Shown here in pieces: positions 30,403-42,300 of a DNA stretch of 64,000 nucleotides (positions are counted from its first letter, which is position 1; each line of letters begins with the position of its first letter). Made by a program: the position numbers and the translations under genes. Origin of the DNA: Acanthamoeba lenticulata (lineage: Eukaryota; Discosea; Longamoebia; Acanthamoebidae); NCBI GenBank assembly GCA_002179805.1, contig NAVB01000146.1:42174-106173 (forward strand), written 5' to 3'. The notes beneath the pieces are model-generated. The model was not told the DNA's origin and did not search any database. It saw nothing but the letters and a program-made list of their open reading frames with translations.

Positions 30403-32481
30403 ATGGAGCTGGGCGAACCGCAGATGGAGGATAAGGTTGTGGGCACGAGTACCGAGGATGAAGAGGTCGACGAAGAGGAGGGTGAGCCCGTGGGATTCTT
30501 GCAATCTGCGCGCCAGGTCCTCTATTGCCCAAGTACGTGCCGCTTTGTTGGCCTTCTTACCTGCGGGCTTCTTCTCATTCTTGTTCTCTTCACGGCAGTG
30601 TGCGGCTTGCCACCAGAGTTCTGTGAGTTCAACAGCAAAAAAGTCTTTAACAAGTGCAAGCCCTGGCTTATCAAGAACCTGCCTGACCTCTACCCTTACC
30701 TGAAAGGTATTGTTCATGTCTCTGCCTGTGTCTGCCGAGGAAGCTCACCCACCCTGCCCAACGGACAGAGGAGGAAGAGAAGAAGAAAAAGAAGGCCAAG
30801 CGACCTAAAGGTACACCGTGCCTTCATGTTTCTGCCACGTGCGAGAGATGGGGACCAGAGTTGACGTACTTTCCATCACGACGCGCTAGGCACATTCTAC
30901 ACGTGGTACGATATCGGGCTGTTCCACAACGTGCGCACCGCGCAGATCGAAAAGAAGGAGGCTGTGCATTACCGTGGCAAGATCAAGCTTCACGGCACCA
31001 ACGTCGCTGTCACCATTCAGCACAACGGCAACGAAGTCTACATTCAGAGGTGCACCACGACCTGCCCCCTTTGCACGCCGCGCTGGCATCGCACTTACCC
31101 GCGGGTGATGGGACTCTGTCTTTTGTGCACCGGTGCAGCCGCAACACCTTCCTGACAAAGGAAGCGGATCACCACGGCTTCGCGCAGTGGGCGCTGCACA
31201 AGGAGGCCAAGGACTACTTCCGCAGCCTCTTCCGCCGCAGTGGCGGCTATCGCGCACTCACTGTCTACGGCGAGTGGTGCGGCAAAGGTGCGCACGAGCA
31301 CTCCCCTCCATTCCCTGTGGGCCTCGCGCGGGTTCACACCACAAATGAGGTCTCACGCCGCTTGCCCGCCGCAGGAATCATGAAGGGAGCGGCGATTTGC
31401 AAGCTCGACAAGCGCCTCTTTGCTGTGTTTGCCGTGTTGCTCGACAAGACGCGGCTCATCACCTCGCCCGACAAGATTGAGCAGTTCCTCAACGCGAGTA
31501 CGTGAGTGGCGCGTTCGTCAGCGGGCAAGTTGCGGTCTAACCTTCTCGTCATCAGGTGCAGGCGCCAAGGCCCGGCCTGACGGGATGGTCATCATCCCGT
31601 GGGTGACTGAGGAGGTGCCACTCGTCTTCAGCGACAAGGAGCAGCTCCTGCCCCGCGTACGCCTTATTATTTCACTGTCCCGCGGCGTCTCTCCTTCCTG
31701 TGAGGCTGATCAGCGCATCGGCTCTTCTTACGTGAAACAGGTGGACGAAATGAACCGGTTGGTGGAGGCCGTGGACAACGAGGACCCGTGGGTCAAGGAG
31801 ACCTTTGGAGTGAGCGGCACGGGCGAGGGTGTCGTGTGGTATCCGGTGGGCCTCGACGACGCGGACGGCATCGTGCCTGTACAGTCCCTCCTGCTTGCTG
31901 TTGCTTTGAGGGTGTCTCAAAGACGTATTCCGGTGGGCAGTTGGACGCTTTCCGCGAGCTGGTGTTCAAGACCAAGGGCCCCACGCACACGATGGTGAGC
32001 TCCAAGAGGAGCGTGCTCATCGCGCCAGAGGTGGTCGACAGCGCCGAGGCCTTTATGGAAATGTTTGTCACCGAGCCACGGCTGCGGCAGGGTTGGGAGG
32101 AGGTGTGCCGGCGAGGCAACACCGAGGAGGAGCGAGATGCTACACTCGACCTCCAGAAGATGGGTGCGCCCTCTCTTCCTCAATGACGTTGATAGTGACG
32201 ATAACGTGATGGCGTGACTGACCTGCTCGGCTTCCTGCGGTGTTCGCGTGAAACGACGATCAGGCTCTTTTGTCGAGTGGGTGGGCAAGGACGTGGAGAA
32301 GGAGAGCAAGGATGAGCTCAAGGAGTCTAATCTCACGTGGCAACAGGTGAGCGGCCTCGTCAACGTCAAAGCGCGAAAGTGGTTCCTCGCGGAAATCAAC
32401 AAGCGCGGAGGTGTGACCATTGCGGACGATGACCTGGCCGTCACGGCTTCTTCCTCTTCGTCGTCATCAACCTCTACTTAA
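30403..32481 (+). CDS. DENR-type zinc domain fused to an RNA ligase
   Basis: All splice joins keep phase: exons include 30403-30532, 30599-30706, 30769-30810, 30890-31049, 31139-31287 and 31375 onward, to TAA at 32479-32481. Residues about 40-80 read YCPMCGLPPEFCEFNSKKVF, then NKCKPWLIKNLPDLYPYLK. This is the CxxC...C...C N-terminal domain of density-regulated protein (DENR), followed by its usual Lys-rich EEEEKKKKKAKRPK linker. The SUI1 domain is absent. Instead there is a nucleotidyltransferase: motif I KLHGTN (lysine that would be adenylated), ALTVYGEWCGKGIMKGAAI, DKRLFAVFAV, GEGVVWYP (motif IV) and VFKTKG (motif V), as in Rnl2/DraRnl-like RNA ligases. A helical C-terminal extension and Ser tail close it. 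The role is inferred: RNA end sealing, perhaps ribosome-linked. Confidence 0.82.
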
Positions 32482-32690
32482 TTGTTTTATGTCTCCTCTG
32501 GCGAAGAGGCCGGTCTTAGCCGCTTTACGTGATGACATTGGCAACCAGCGCTACCGACTTTGTAAATTTGCATGCGCAGGACATTGCCAATACAATTGCC
32601 AGCACCACCACCCTACAACACGTCCTCTTACTGACGACATTGGGTTTTTAAGTCTTTAATTTCAGAGCGTTAAATACCGTATATGTGCAT

Positions 32691-33199
32691 TTACTTAGCC
32701 TTGGTCTTCTGCTGCTTAAGAACCTTCTTGACGATCTTCTGCTCCTCAATGAGGAAAGCACGGACGATCCTCTGGCGCACGCAGGTGGCGCAGCGGGAGC
32801 CGCCGTAGGCACGGGTGACGTGCTTCTGGCGCTTGGAGATGCGGGAGTACTCCTTCGACCTGAGGTGAGCAATCTGCACGGAGAAATTGCAACACATTAG
32901 CTCACATTCCTTCAAGACAAGAGTCAAGTGCATTTGGTGTACGTACACCCGGGAGGCTGGTGCCGCAGTCGCCGCACTTGGGACCGTTAGCCTTCTTCTT
33001 GATGTACTGGAGGGCGAGGCGACCACCAGGGGTCTTCACCACGCGGGTGGCGTTGGAAGCGGTCTTGTAGGAGTGCCTCCTGCGGTAGGTAAGACGTTGC
33101 ACCTGTGAAGACAGAAACGCGTGAGCAACTCAAGATCCATAGTCTCTCCTCCCTCCAGTCTCTTGAATTCAAGGGCGGATGGGCCGATGAACGAACCAT
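32691..33199 (-). CDS. RPL34: 60S ribosomal protein eL34
   Basis: Exon 1 is only the ATG (33199-33197). The first intron, 33196-33103, begins immediately after it (ATG|GTTCGT). Exon 2 runs 33102-32947, the second intron is 32946-32874, and exon 3 is 32873-32691. The protein starts [20 protein letters not shown] and continues [16 protein letters not shown], a zinc-binding [11 protein letters not shown], then [20 protein letters not shown] and [20 protein letters not shown]. This is a complete eukaryotic eL34, part of the large ribosomal subunit near the exit region. No oddities in sequence. Confidence 0.97.
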
Positions 33200-33434
33200 C
33201 TTTACGGATCGAAGGGACGGCTCTGGAGGATAGAGAGGGAAGAGGAAGAAAAAAACCACGGAGGTGGAAATTGGTAGATAATGGTATCGGTCGACGGTAA
33301 ATGGCTTCGACCTATCGCGTTTCAAAGCTGCGACGCTGCGATTGAAAATAAGCGGCGGAATTGACTCTTCTCTTCTTTTCTCCCTTCTTCCTCCCTCACT
33401 ATCTTGGCCTTCCCTCTCGGCTAAGTTCCTCAAG
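33200..33434. promoter_or_regulatory. Bidirectional ribosomal-protein promoter (RPL34/RPL38)
   Basis: These 235 bases separate two ribosomal-protein start codons. Both sides have long pyrimidine tracts in the sense direction just upstream of the ATG: CTTCTCTTCTTTTCTCCCTT on the RPL38 side and the GA-rich complement at 33226-33256 on the RPL34 side. This resembles TOP-type leaders. No TATA box seen. Confidence 0.6.
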
Positions 33435-33846
33435 ATGGTACGCCATTTGCCCTTTCTGATGGGCGCGATTTGGGCCAAGTCAGCTGACCCTCTGCCCCCT
33501 TTAACAGCCCAAGCAGATCAAGGAGATCAAGCAGTTCCTTCTTACCGCCAGGCGCAAGGACGCCCAGTGTAAGTCATGCTCATCCCAACATTTCTCCATC
33601 CCCACAATTGGAATCCTGACTCTGCCGTTTTTGTCTCATCAGGGGTCAAGATTAAGAAGAACAAGAGGAACACTAAGTTCAAGGTCCGCTGCAGCAAGTA
33701 CCTTTACACGCTCGTCGTGAAGGAGGCCGACAAGGTTGACAAGCTCAAGCAGTCCCTGCCCCCTGGTATGTCCCTTTTTTTTCTCGTTGTGTTTAGCACG
33801 TGCTAACAAGTCCTTCGCTGCAGGTCTCACTGTCACCGACATCTAA
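33435..33846 (+). CDS. RPL38: 60S ribosomal protein eL38
   Basis: Exons 33435-33437, 33508-33568, 33643-33765 and 33824-33846 give 69 residues, the normal length. The first exon is only the start codon (ATG|GTACGC), mirroring the neighbouring RPL34. The protein reads [20 protein letters not shown], then [40 protein letters not shown] and PPGLTVTDI, a full eL38 of the large ribosomal subunit. The start and all junctions are fixed by the family sequence. Confidence 0.97.
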
Positions 33847-33886
33847 ACGTACAAAATGCACAGCGGGAATGGGCCATAAAAGGAGT

Positions 33887-33892
33887 AATAAA
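33887..33892 (+). terminator. Polyadenylation signal AATAAA of RPL38
   Basis: AATAAA lies 40 bases after the RPL38 stop codon and about 60 bases before the stop codon of the convergent RasGEF gene, so the two 3' UTRs must abut or overlap. Confidence 0.6.
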
Positions 33893-33954
33893 CCCACGTT
33901 ACTCTAGCCTCATCGCACATAGTTGCCATTTTCATTTTCGAATTTATTCGCCAA

Positions 33955-36553
33955 CTACATAACAAAATCGGAGGTTCTGGGCTCGATGGTGGTGGAAAGG
34001 CGATCCATCTCCTCGTCCGAGATCTCCTTCGTGGGGAAGGTTCGAAGGAAGGATGCGATTTGATGGACGTAGTGGAAGTTGTAGGGCGCGGAGAGCTTGC
34101 GTAGCAGCGGGTGAAGGAGGTAGTTGACGATGTGCTCAGCTTTTCGGCACCGCTCAAAGTCAATCTCTCCCTTTGTGGCCAGTTCGGCATCAATCATCTC
34201 GTCCACCATGGCCAAGTCGCGTAAGTGTACACCCCTGCCAGTCAAAGTGCCCATTAGCCCTGGCAGCTGACCCGCGCCGGTTGGCATACGTACAAGAAGG
34301 GGATGCTGGGTTCTGCTCCTCGCATGTTGTAGGCCGCCCGGTAGTTGCCGTACGAGTTATCGGGGCTCATCACCCGCTCCAGGTCCTCCAGCATCTATCG
34401 GCACCCAAGCATGAGCAAGTACAAGCGCAACAAACAACCAAGAGCAGCTCAAGGACGTGCATTCAGTTGCTCTTTGGACAGCTGACGCCGAGTGAACCGT
34501 AAGCGGCACACAGCCGAGTTATTGAGCCCCGCGAACACGGCCGCCAGCGTCCCAAAGTTCAGGTACGTCTTCAGCCACTGGACTCACTTGTTAAGTCAGC
34601 CCCATCAAGAGCAGTTGAATGGAAAGGGAGCGCACGTGAGCAATGCGGGTGAATCGTGCAAACACTTTCGCCCGCTGTTTGAGGTCAGGCACGGTGAGGA
34701 TGGAGGTGGCGACCCATCGCGCCACCTGGCTGAAGCGCTGTTCCGAGAGTCAGTAAACTCCAGCTAAGAGGGCACACGGCTCGGCTTGGGCTCTCTGCCT
34801 ACGAACCTGGAGGCAGGCCATAACGTTTGGGCCCCACTCTGCTGACTCACTTTCGCCGGTTCCCCTCCGCAGGAGCTCTGATGAGTCTATAGCTGCGTAA
34901 TACTAAGGAACAAAGAACACGATCAACAGCCTGAAGGAGTGAAGGGAAGGCTCAAGTCTGTACTTCGTGGTCAATAAGCGTGAGCTGCCGCGCTACTTCC
35001 TCCTCGTCCACGTCCTCCAGTTTAAGGCTTGGCGAGAAGACTGAGACGTGTTTGGGCACCTGCGCGAAGAATAGACCAAGAGCTCGTGAGAAGCGCTCGA
35101 TGCTGGTTCGTGCACATCTTGTTTACACACCTTTGGCACCGGAGCGGTGCTCTGGTCCACCTGATGCATGGAGCGCCTGTCTCGGTCTCTCCGCAGAGCT
35201 TGTTCCAGCTGCCGCTTGGCCGGCCTGCCATCGCACGATAGGCGTTGTGGTGAGTTCAACGTGGGGATGCAAACCAAAGTGGCGTCAGTACGCAAAATCC
35301 TGGACAAGCTCGCTCAGGAAGCTCCTGAACTTGGAGACCAGCTTCTCATCGTCCCAGTCCTGTCTGTGAGTCGAGATCCAGTACTTCAACACCGTCAAGA
35401 CGCGCTGAGTTGAAACATTGAGACTCCAGTCAGCTTACTACAACGCCTTCGATCCGCACACAACCATCTCAACGCACCTCTCGAATTCGCTGGCACTTCT
35501 CCAAGTGGAGGCTTTCAACCAATTCGTAGCGACGAATGAGCTTGTACAGGAGGATTTGTGGTGTGGTGAAGGCGTGATAGGTCAGCAACAGCGTGTTCCT
35601 GAACTCAGTTGCGTTCTTGAACTCCACTGCGAGGGTGGGTGAGTATTCATGAGAACTCTTCACTTATCCAAGGGGATGGTAGCGAACCAGGAGCGATCGG
35701 CGCGGTAAGCCAAGAGATCAAGCCGTTAAGTGTGCCCGACGTGACGTCCTTCTTTCCACCATAGTCAACAAACCGGAGGCTTTCAGCTCCATTCTCCGAG
35801 GTTAGTCCCTTGTCCTCGTCTTCTGGCGCTGTAGTGTGCAGCGATGAGCATGCAAACTATCACTACTTTGTGAATTACAGGAGCACCTTTCCCAAAGGGC
35901 ACAGCAGGCACGAAGTCAAATGGCAGCACTTCGACGTAGTTGTCTGTAAGTGTAGCGAGGTATAGGTTCAAGTCAATGGTTCACCTCGCACCACAAGACC
36001 AGGCATAAATGCAACGGACCACTTTCAGGAATGTGAAAGAGAGTTTTGGGATCCCGAAGGGACAGACGCAGCAGTCCGGTAAGCGCGCCAACTGGCAGGT
36101 TGTCACTGTTGCAGGCTGAAGGATGGCTGGCTGTTAGAAGAGGTAAAGCCTCCACACACATAACCGGAGAGGCGCCCACCCAGTACGCTGGACTCTTGTT
36201 GTAGGCACTTCACCGTGTCGCTCATGCCTTCCTCTTGCAAAAAGAGGTACACCAGCTACCAGGCCCTTTAGTCACTTCTCTGCTTGTTCAAAGTTCACGT
36301 TGAGGAAGAAGCTTACTTGAAGAAGGTTCTGATGTGACAGTGTCTCCTTGACCTCTGTGTGGTCGATAGTTGAAAGCTCACCCGAGGAAGACTCTATGCC
36401 GGATAGCCCGCGCAGCCTCGTCTCTGGTACAATGACGTAGGGGATGAGAGATTTTTCATCTCGTTCCCTTTCTCCATGAAGGTAGTTGAGCATACCGTCG
36501 GAAGTAGTCAGGGTTGTGCTTCCGCTTTCCATGAGAGGCGAATCTGAATCCAT
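33955..36553 (-). CDS. Ras guanine nucleotide exchange factor (RasGEF_N plus CDC25 domain)
   Basis: ATG at 36553 (MDSDSPLMESGST), stop TAG at 33955-33957, many short introns. The N-terminal quarter is unrecognised: PYVIVPETRLRGLSGIESSS, and MSDTVKCLQQESSVLG on a later exon. A RasGEF_N domain follows at about 35.4-35.7 kb: VEFKNATEFRNTLLLTYHAF with PQILLYKLIRRYELVE. The CDC25 catalytic domain occupies roughly 35.05-34.0 kb, starting LEDVDEEEVARQLTLIDHEV (the usual helix of RasGEFs) and ending with RGVHLRDLAMVDEMIDAEL, EIDFERCRKAEHIVNYLLH and NFHYVHQIASFLRTFP. It would load GTP on a Ras-family protein. Typical of the many RasGEFs in amoebozoans. It ends 108 bases from the RPL38 stop. Confidence 0.82.
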
Positions 36554-36659
36554 CAACACTCTTCTCTACAGGCCCCCCTCTGCGACCGCTTACGCGAGTT
36601 CGCAAAAAGGCAATAAAGAAAAGCCTCTTGAAAAAAGAAAAAAAACCGTTTGTTGTCCC

Positions 36660-38946
36660 TCAGGGCGTCCAGGCAAACCAGTCCAGCGAGGGGAGGATCA
36701 GGGCCGGCATGAACGTCCTGCTCACCTCCTCGCCGCGCACCAACTTCCATTGATCCCCAAAGGCCACTGAAATGGTACCCCAGCGGGCGGCATGGTGAGC
36801 ACCACAACAGCGAGCATAAAACCACAAGCAACGGTACCATTCTTGATGACGTGCGGGGTGAAGGGGCGTTTCTGCTGGAGCAGCTGGCCCGAGTGGAGGT
36901 CCCACACACGTAAAAACTTGTCCTGCCCGCCTGCACTTGAACAATCAGTTTTCTGACTCGCGCTCGTGCATGCTGTATACAGGATGTATGTGCGATGCGC
37001 ACCAGAGACAAGCAGCGAGTAGTCCTGAACCAGAGCGAACGAAAGGTGCGTGTACTGGTTAACGTGGCCTTCATAAGCCACCACTGGCCGCACCATCCTT
37101 CGGTCCCATCGCTGCAGCTATTGGTTTGACGCATGCGGGAATGAATGGCTCGTCCTCCCCTTGTCCATTGAGCCAAGCATTAATGTGGTGGTTGGGCCAC
37201 ACGAACCTTTCCATTGTAAGAGCTCGCGACGAGGTAATTGTCATCTGTAAGGGTCTTGACGCAGCACACTGGCGACCCCTGCGCAAGGATCGGCTGATGC
37301 GAGCCGTCGCGGGCCTCGCGCGGATGTGCGCGCAGGTCGAATGCGCGCACCATGCCGTCTCGTGAGGCGTTGAACAAGACGTTCCCCTGTAAGTGACCAC
37401 GGTTAAGCTTTTTCCTATGCAGGCTGGCGGTGACAAGGACAGGCGGACGTACGACCGAGTCGAAGCACTGTGCAAACACATCGCTCTTCTTTGTCCACAT
37501 GGTGGTCACCTGTCGGATGAATACAAAATCAGTTTTGGTTTTTACAATAGAATTAGATCTTGACATGCAGTGGCGACGCACTCGCGAGGTGGTAACATCG
37601 AACAACAGGGCGCCCTGAGACACGCCCAGCGCGATGTGTGTCGCCTGGGGCTTCCATTCGGAGCACCAGAGACTGCCCTTGTTCAAGCTGATCGACGTCC
37701 GGCTCTGAAAGTCGACCCCGCGGACATCCACCGAGCCGGGCAGGTTGTAGCCCCCGAAGAGTCCGATCCTGGTGGACCACCAGCCATACAGATACGACAA
37801 AGTTAATAGAATTGTTGGTGCATGCTGAGCGCATGGGCGGCGTACGCAAAGAGTGGCGGCTGGCCAGAAGAAGACGGCTGTGGCGCCCAGCGAAGCGAGC
37901 TGATGGGCAGTGCGAACACTTGTCGGCGGTGCGAAGAGTAGAACGCCAAGGAGAGATCCTCTTTGTCACGTTTCATGCAACACGCATCAAGCCTGGCGCA
38001 CCAGCACGTGTGTCGGTCTTAAGGCCTCGAACAGCGGCCGCCAAGGAAAAGAGGCCAAGCGGATGAGAGAGAGGGTGCGACTTACGTGACGGCTCCGCCC
38101 TTGTGGCCCATGAGAAAAAGGCCGTCATCATTTAAGGCTATGTCCTCTACCTCAGTCGGCACGAAAGCGGGTCCCTCGCGCTCGGTCTCTCCTTCACGCC
38201 AGTGCGCGGCCAAGGTCAGCACTTCCGTCCTGTACGTGGGTCGTCAGTCTGTGAAAGGACATTCCACAAGACGGCAAGTCTGGTTGCCGCACCTTCGAAA
38301 GGCGGCCGGTGAGAGCAACCCGGCTTGCTGGCGGTGCAGGAGCTGGCTCATGGGGAAGCGCCGTGCTGGTGCCTGCAAGAACAGCGCCGCGGTGAGTGCC
38401 GCAGCACACAACACCAACAAGGTGGGCTGGTGGCTGTACGGGTGCAGGCGCGGTGGGCGTAGTGGTGGTTGAGGCGGCAGGAAGGGTGTGGGCGGGCTGT
38501 GGTCGAAAAGGGTCCTTCTTGAAGTAGCGGTTGAGCCGCGGATCGTAGTAATAGCCTCTTATCTCTTTCGGGGCCGTGGGCGCCGTGCTGCTGGTGGCGG
38601 ATGAGGAAGAGGAAGGCATGGATGGGACGGGGGCAATCAAAGAAGAAGAAGAAGAAGGCGACGGAGCGGTGGACCGAGGCCTATCTGGAGGACGTCGCTT
38701 CAGTTGCCATTTCCGTCTACCACCTTGTTGCTCTTGGTGAACTGCTGAGGAAGCACTTCTTGTAGTGCGTGTCTCCTGAACCTCATCTGAATCGTCATCT
38801 TCAATCACAACTACCTCAACCGCCTCCAGCGTGCTAGTCGGCACGGAACCAGGGCGCCGATGCGTTGTGGCATCTGCACCACTATGTCTGTTACGTTTTC
38901 TGCGTTTGTTGGGCCGTCCGCGGCCCTGCTTGCGCTGTTCGCTCAT
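36660..38946 (-). CDS. DCAF4-like WD40 protein, probable CUL4-DDB1 receptor
   Basis: ATG at 38946, stop TGA at 36660-36662. The N terminus is basic and Ser/Pro-rich (MSEQRKQGRGRPNKRRKRNR). The DCAF4/WDR21 signature is EIRGYYYDPRLNRYFKKDPF near residue 130. WD40 blades follow in separate exons: SLWCSEWKPQATHIALGVSQ, GNVLFNASRDGMVRAFDLRA, SPVCCVKTLTDDNYLVASSY with NGKV, HVNQYTHLSFALVQDYSLLV, and GGQDKFLRVWDLHSGQLLQQ. The last exon, ISVAFGDQWKLVRGEEVSR to PSLDWFAWTP, resembles the closing strand of DCAF4. DCAF proteins recruit substrates to CRL4 ubiquitin ligases; substrate unknown. Its stop codon is 106 bases upstream of the RasGEF start on the same strand, a tight tandem. Confidence 0.78.
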
Positions 38947-39366
38947 CTTCTGCTACAAAGAAAACCAGGCTAGGAAAACCGTTTCTTTCAGCGACCGTGG
39001 CGCCAGCGTTGGGCAGGGCCCGGCCCCAGCGGCATCCCAAGATGAACAGAAGCCACCCGAAGTGTCACCCCAGGACTAATGAACCCCCTCGTAGCTGCTG
39101 CACCACGGAGCAGCACGTGAGTTTGAAAAAGCTAAAGGTGAAATGGCGGAAAACTGGACACACTTACCGTTCTGGCGCCTCTTGCCTTTTGGGGTTTGTG
39201 GTTCCAAAGGCGTGAGACAGGCAGCCCTTGGCTACCAGGAGACACGAAAGACAGTGTTGGATCAGCTTGAACCTCAAGCGTTCTCTGTGAGGCGGGCAGC
39301 TTCTTTAACAAAAGGAGCGCCCCGCAGGTCTAAGAGATCCACATTGATTTCGCCGCACACAGGAAG
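38947..39366. other. Divergent intergenic region, DCAF4-like (-) and RhoGEF (+)
   Basis: These 420 bases have no supported gene. The sequence before the RhoGEF ATG is CACACAGGAAG, which could be a splice acceptor, so an upstream non-coding exon is possible. No TATA box recognised. Confidence 0.4.
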
Positions 39367-42300
39367 ATGGATCGTATCGGCAGTGCTTCACTTCCTTCTT
39401 CAGCTTTACCCCTCCACGACTTGCCACTCCACTCACACTCGATTCTTCATTCGACCCACCCCTCTCCTTGTCACCTACCGCCAAACTCACAGCGATCCAG
39501 CGCATCTGACCTCATGTCCTCGGTGCCTTCCCTCGCTACCGCGGGCAGCGCGGTTCCTGCAGCGGGGGACGACCTTTTAGTGCCGCTGCCATCTACGACG
39601 ACAACTTCCTTGCCATCTAATGCTGGCGGTAAAGAGATGAGCGGTAAGGCTCGCCGGCGTCGACGACGAAAGCTCAGCACCAATGGCTCCTCGTCAACTG
39701 CTCTACCGTCTACTCACGCACCTTCACCATCAGCTCAGGTTTCTACACCGCCACTCTTTACCCAACAATTGTTGACGACGTCACCCGCAACCGTGGGGTC
39801 GAGCCACCGCCTGGTGATGGTGCCCTCGGCCAAGGGCTCTGTGGTAATGCCGCTCGAGTTGGCCATGTCCTATGCAGATGGGAGTTTTACTTTCAATGAC
39901 GACAATGGCAACCACGCCAATGGCACGATCATCGCCAACAACGACAACAACGATAGCTCGAAACAACGTCGTAACAAGAAGAGGAAGGAGCGCCGGAAGA
40001 TGGCACAACATCGCTCAGACAAGGTCAGCGAGTTGCCCTCGGATGGCATTCAGGACAACTCGGCTGTAGCAACCGAGCGACAGACCTGCTCAGAGTCGCG
40101 TGTAGAAACTCAGCCGCCGGACTCGGTAACAGAGGCAGGAACCACCAACGTGCCTGCCGCGATTGCCCATCCCACGTCCCCCGTGAAGATGTCCAAGGCA
40201 CAGAGGAAGAAGCTCGCTCGACGACAAGCGCCCGTGGCACCGTTGGAACCAGCCTCTAGTGCCAGCATGGTAAGCCGACAACCGACGGTTCAACCTTCTG
40301 GCGATGCTACCGAGAGCGTCGGGGCTGTTTGGGGGACAACGGCCGGCGACATGGTCATCCCCGATGATGAACAGGGGACAGAAGATGTCGTCGCCGTAGT
40401 GGCCTCGGCCTCCGCTGAAGGCGCCTCGGCTTCTCTCAGCGAGGAGGTCGTTCGCGTCGGGTCGATGCCTTCCAAGACCTCGGGCTTCGTGGAAAAAGCT
40501 AACGGAGCCACACTCGCGGCGAAGGAGGAGCGTTTGGACCTCCCCCCAGTCGTGCCAGCCCTCTTCCTGACACCGGCCCCCGGCACCCTGCTCGGGTGCA
40601 GTCAAAATATCGTTTTCCGAAGCCACGAAGACCGTAGGTTCTACCTGTTGTCCACGCCAGCAATCCCTAGAGCCGATTCGAGCTGGCGTCGGACGCTCCT
40701 CTCCCCCACAGCACCGCCGTCGGCCACGTCTGCGCCGGTCTTCCTTCACATCCCGGCCAACGCCGCAGCGCCCGGCCCTGCTTCGGCCGATTTCGGGCCC
40801 GCCATCAGCACGAGTGCTGTGGCGACTGGTGGTGTCGCCTCCCTCTCGCCACTGGCTGGCAGCGCGTTGTCCACCACCGCCACCAGGCTGCTCTACGTTG
40901 GGGATGACGGACATGTTCATGAGCTCGCCCTGTTGTCCCGTCGCGGCCGATCCAACAAGAGCTGGGCCCGGGAGTGGACGCACAGCGACCTCACCGCGCT
41001 CAGTGGCGCGCCGGCTGCCGACACCCGCGTCCCGCCACATGCCTATGCGCTGCCCTGCATGGATAAGCTGGGCGGTAGCGTTGGCGTGCGCATGCACGTC
41101 GTGTTCACAGACACCGCAGGCGGCCTGCACATGCTCCGCTGCGACTTGCTGGAAGATGGGTGGCCCGCGGAGCCAGCGCCCACGTGGACTCACACCGACC
41201 TCGCGGCCGCATGCGGCGTGGAGCTCAGTCCATACGACACTGATGGAGATGAGGATGAAGAAGCCAAGGCGGATGGCGACAATGTTGCTGTTGACCAACA
41301 AGAGGAGAGCAAGCCAGAAGAGGCAGAAGACCCTCCACAAGGCGCTGTTGGCTGGGAGGCCACAAAACAGCAGCCGCAAGCGCATACGCAAGAGGAAGCC
41401 GTGGAAATGTGCAAGGAGCCGCAGGCGACCGCAGAGACTCTCAACGAAGCTGCAGTCACCGTGGCCACCTCTGACCATGGCGAAGCCACACGCAAGTCTC
41501 CCGTCGCACCGCAGCAGGCGACCCAAAGTGACTCTGTTGTCACCACCGAAGATCCCAACATCGTAGAGGCGGTGCCCGAGAGCACCGAGGCCGTCCCTGC
41601 TGATCAGGCGGCTACTCCGGATGTCCTCCTCGAGAAGGAGATCAGCACCGCCAAGGGCATCACCGACATCCCAGTCGATGCGGGCTCGCCTGTCGTCCTC
41701 GAGGAAGTGCCCATAGAGCCGTCCAACACAGCAGCTGTCGAAGACCCCATTGCCGTAACTATCACCGCGGATGAGCTTCCCGTTGAGCCGACCTCGCCAC
41801 CTGACATGGAGTCTGCTGTGGACCTCACTGCCGCCGAGGCCGCCACCGTCGACTCACCCGCGGAGGAAGCCGAGCAGTCAGCTCAGCAGGCCTTTGAGCC
41901 GCCGTCCGAAGCCCTCCTGCCCCTCAAAAGCCCTCGCACGCTGCTCATGCAGCATCAGCCCCGCTTTTCCATCTCGACCCTGGCCGACTTTGGCAAGCTG
42001 CTCACCCAGGCGAACGACTGGGGCCAGCTGCTGTCGCCCCGATCGCCCAAGACCTCACCCACCAGCCCGACCAGAGCCGCCATTATCACCGCCGCCGTCG
42101 CCCCACCACCGCCGCCGCCCGTGGCCCCTCCCGCGTTCGTGTCATCGCCTTTGCCGGTTCCCACCGGCGGATCCCCGACGACGACCGGCATGCGGGGCTG
42201 GCGCGACTCGTGGAAGCGCAAGATGAGCGGCAGCCGCGATAAAAAGCGGGTCGGGGAGGAGCCGGCCACGCCGCCTTCGCCGACAGTGGTGACCACTAGC

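Noticed and set aside
30097..30717. 206-codon minus-strand ORF over the DENR-ligase 5' end
   Set aside because: Antisense to exons with a strong DENR zinc signature; no recognisable protein character.
40090..41526. 478-codon minus-strand ORF opposite the RhoGEF
   Set aside because: Antisense of the long exon 1; no family features and no splice logic. The plus strand carries lectin-like motifs and continues in phase into DH-PH.
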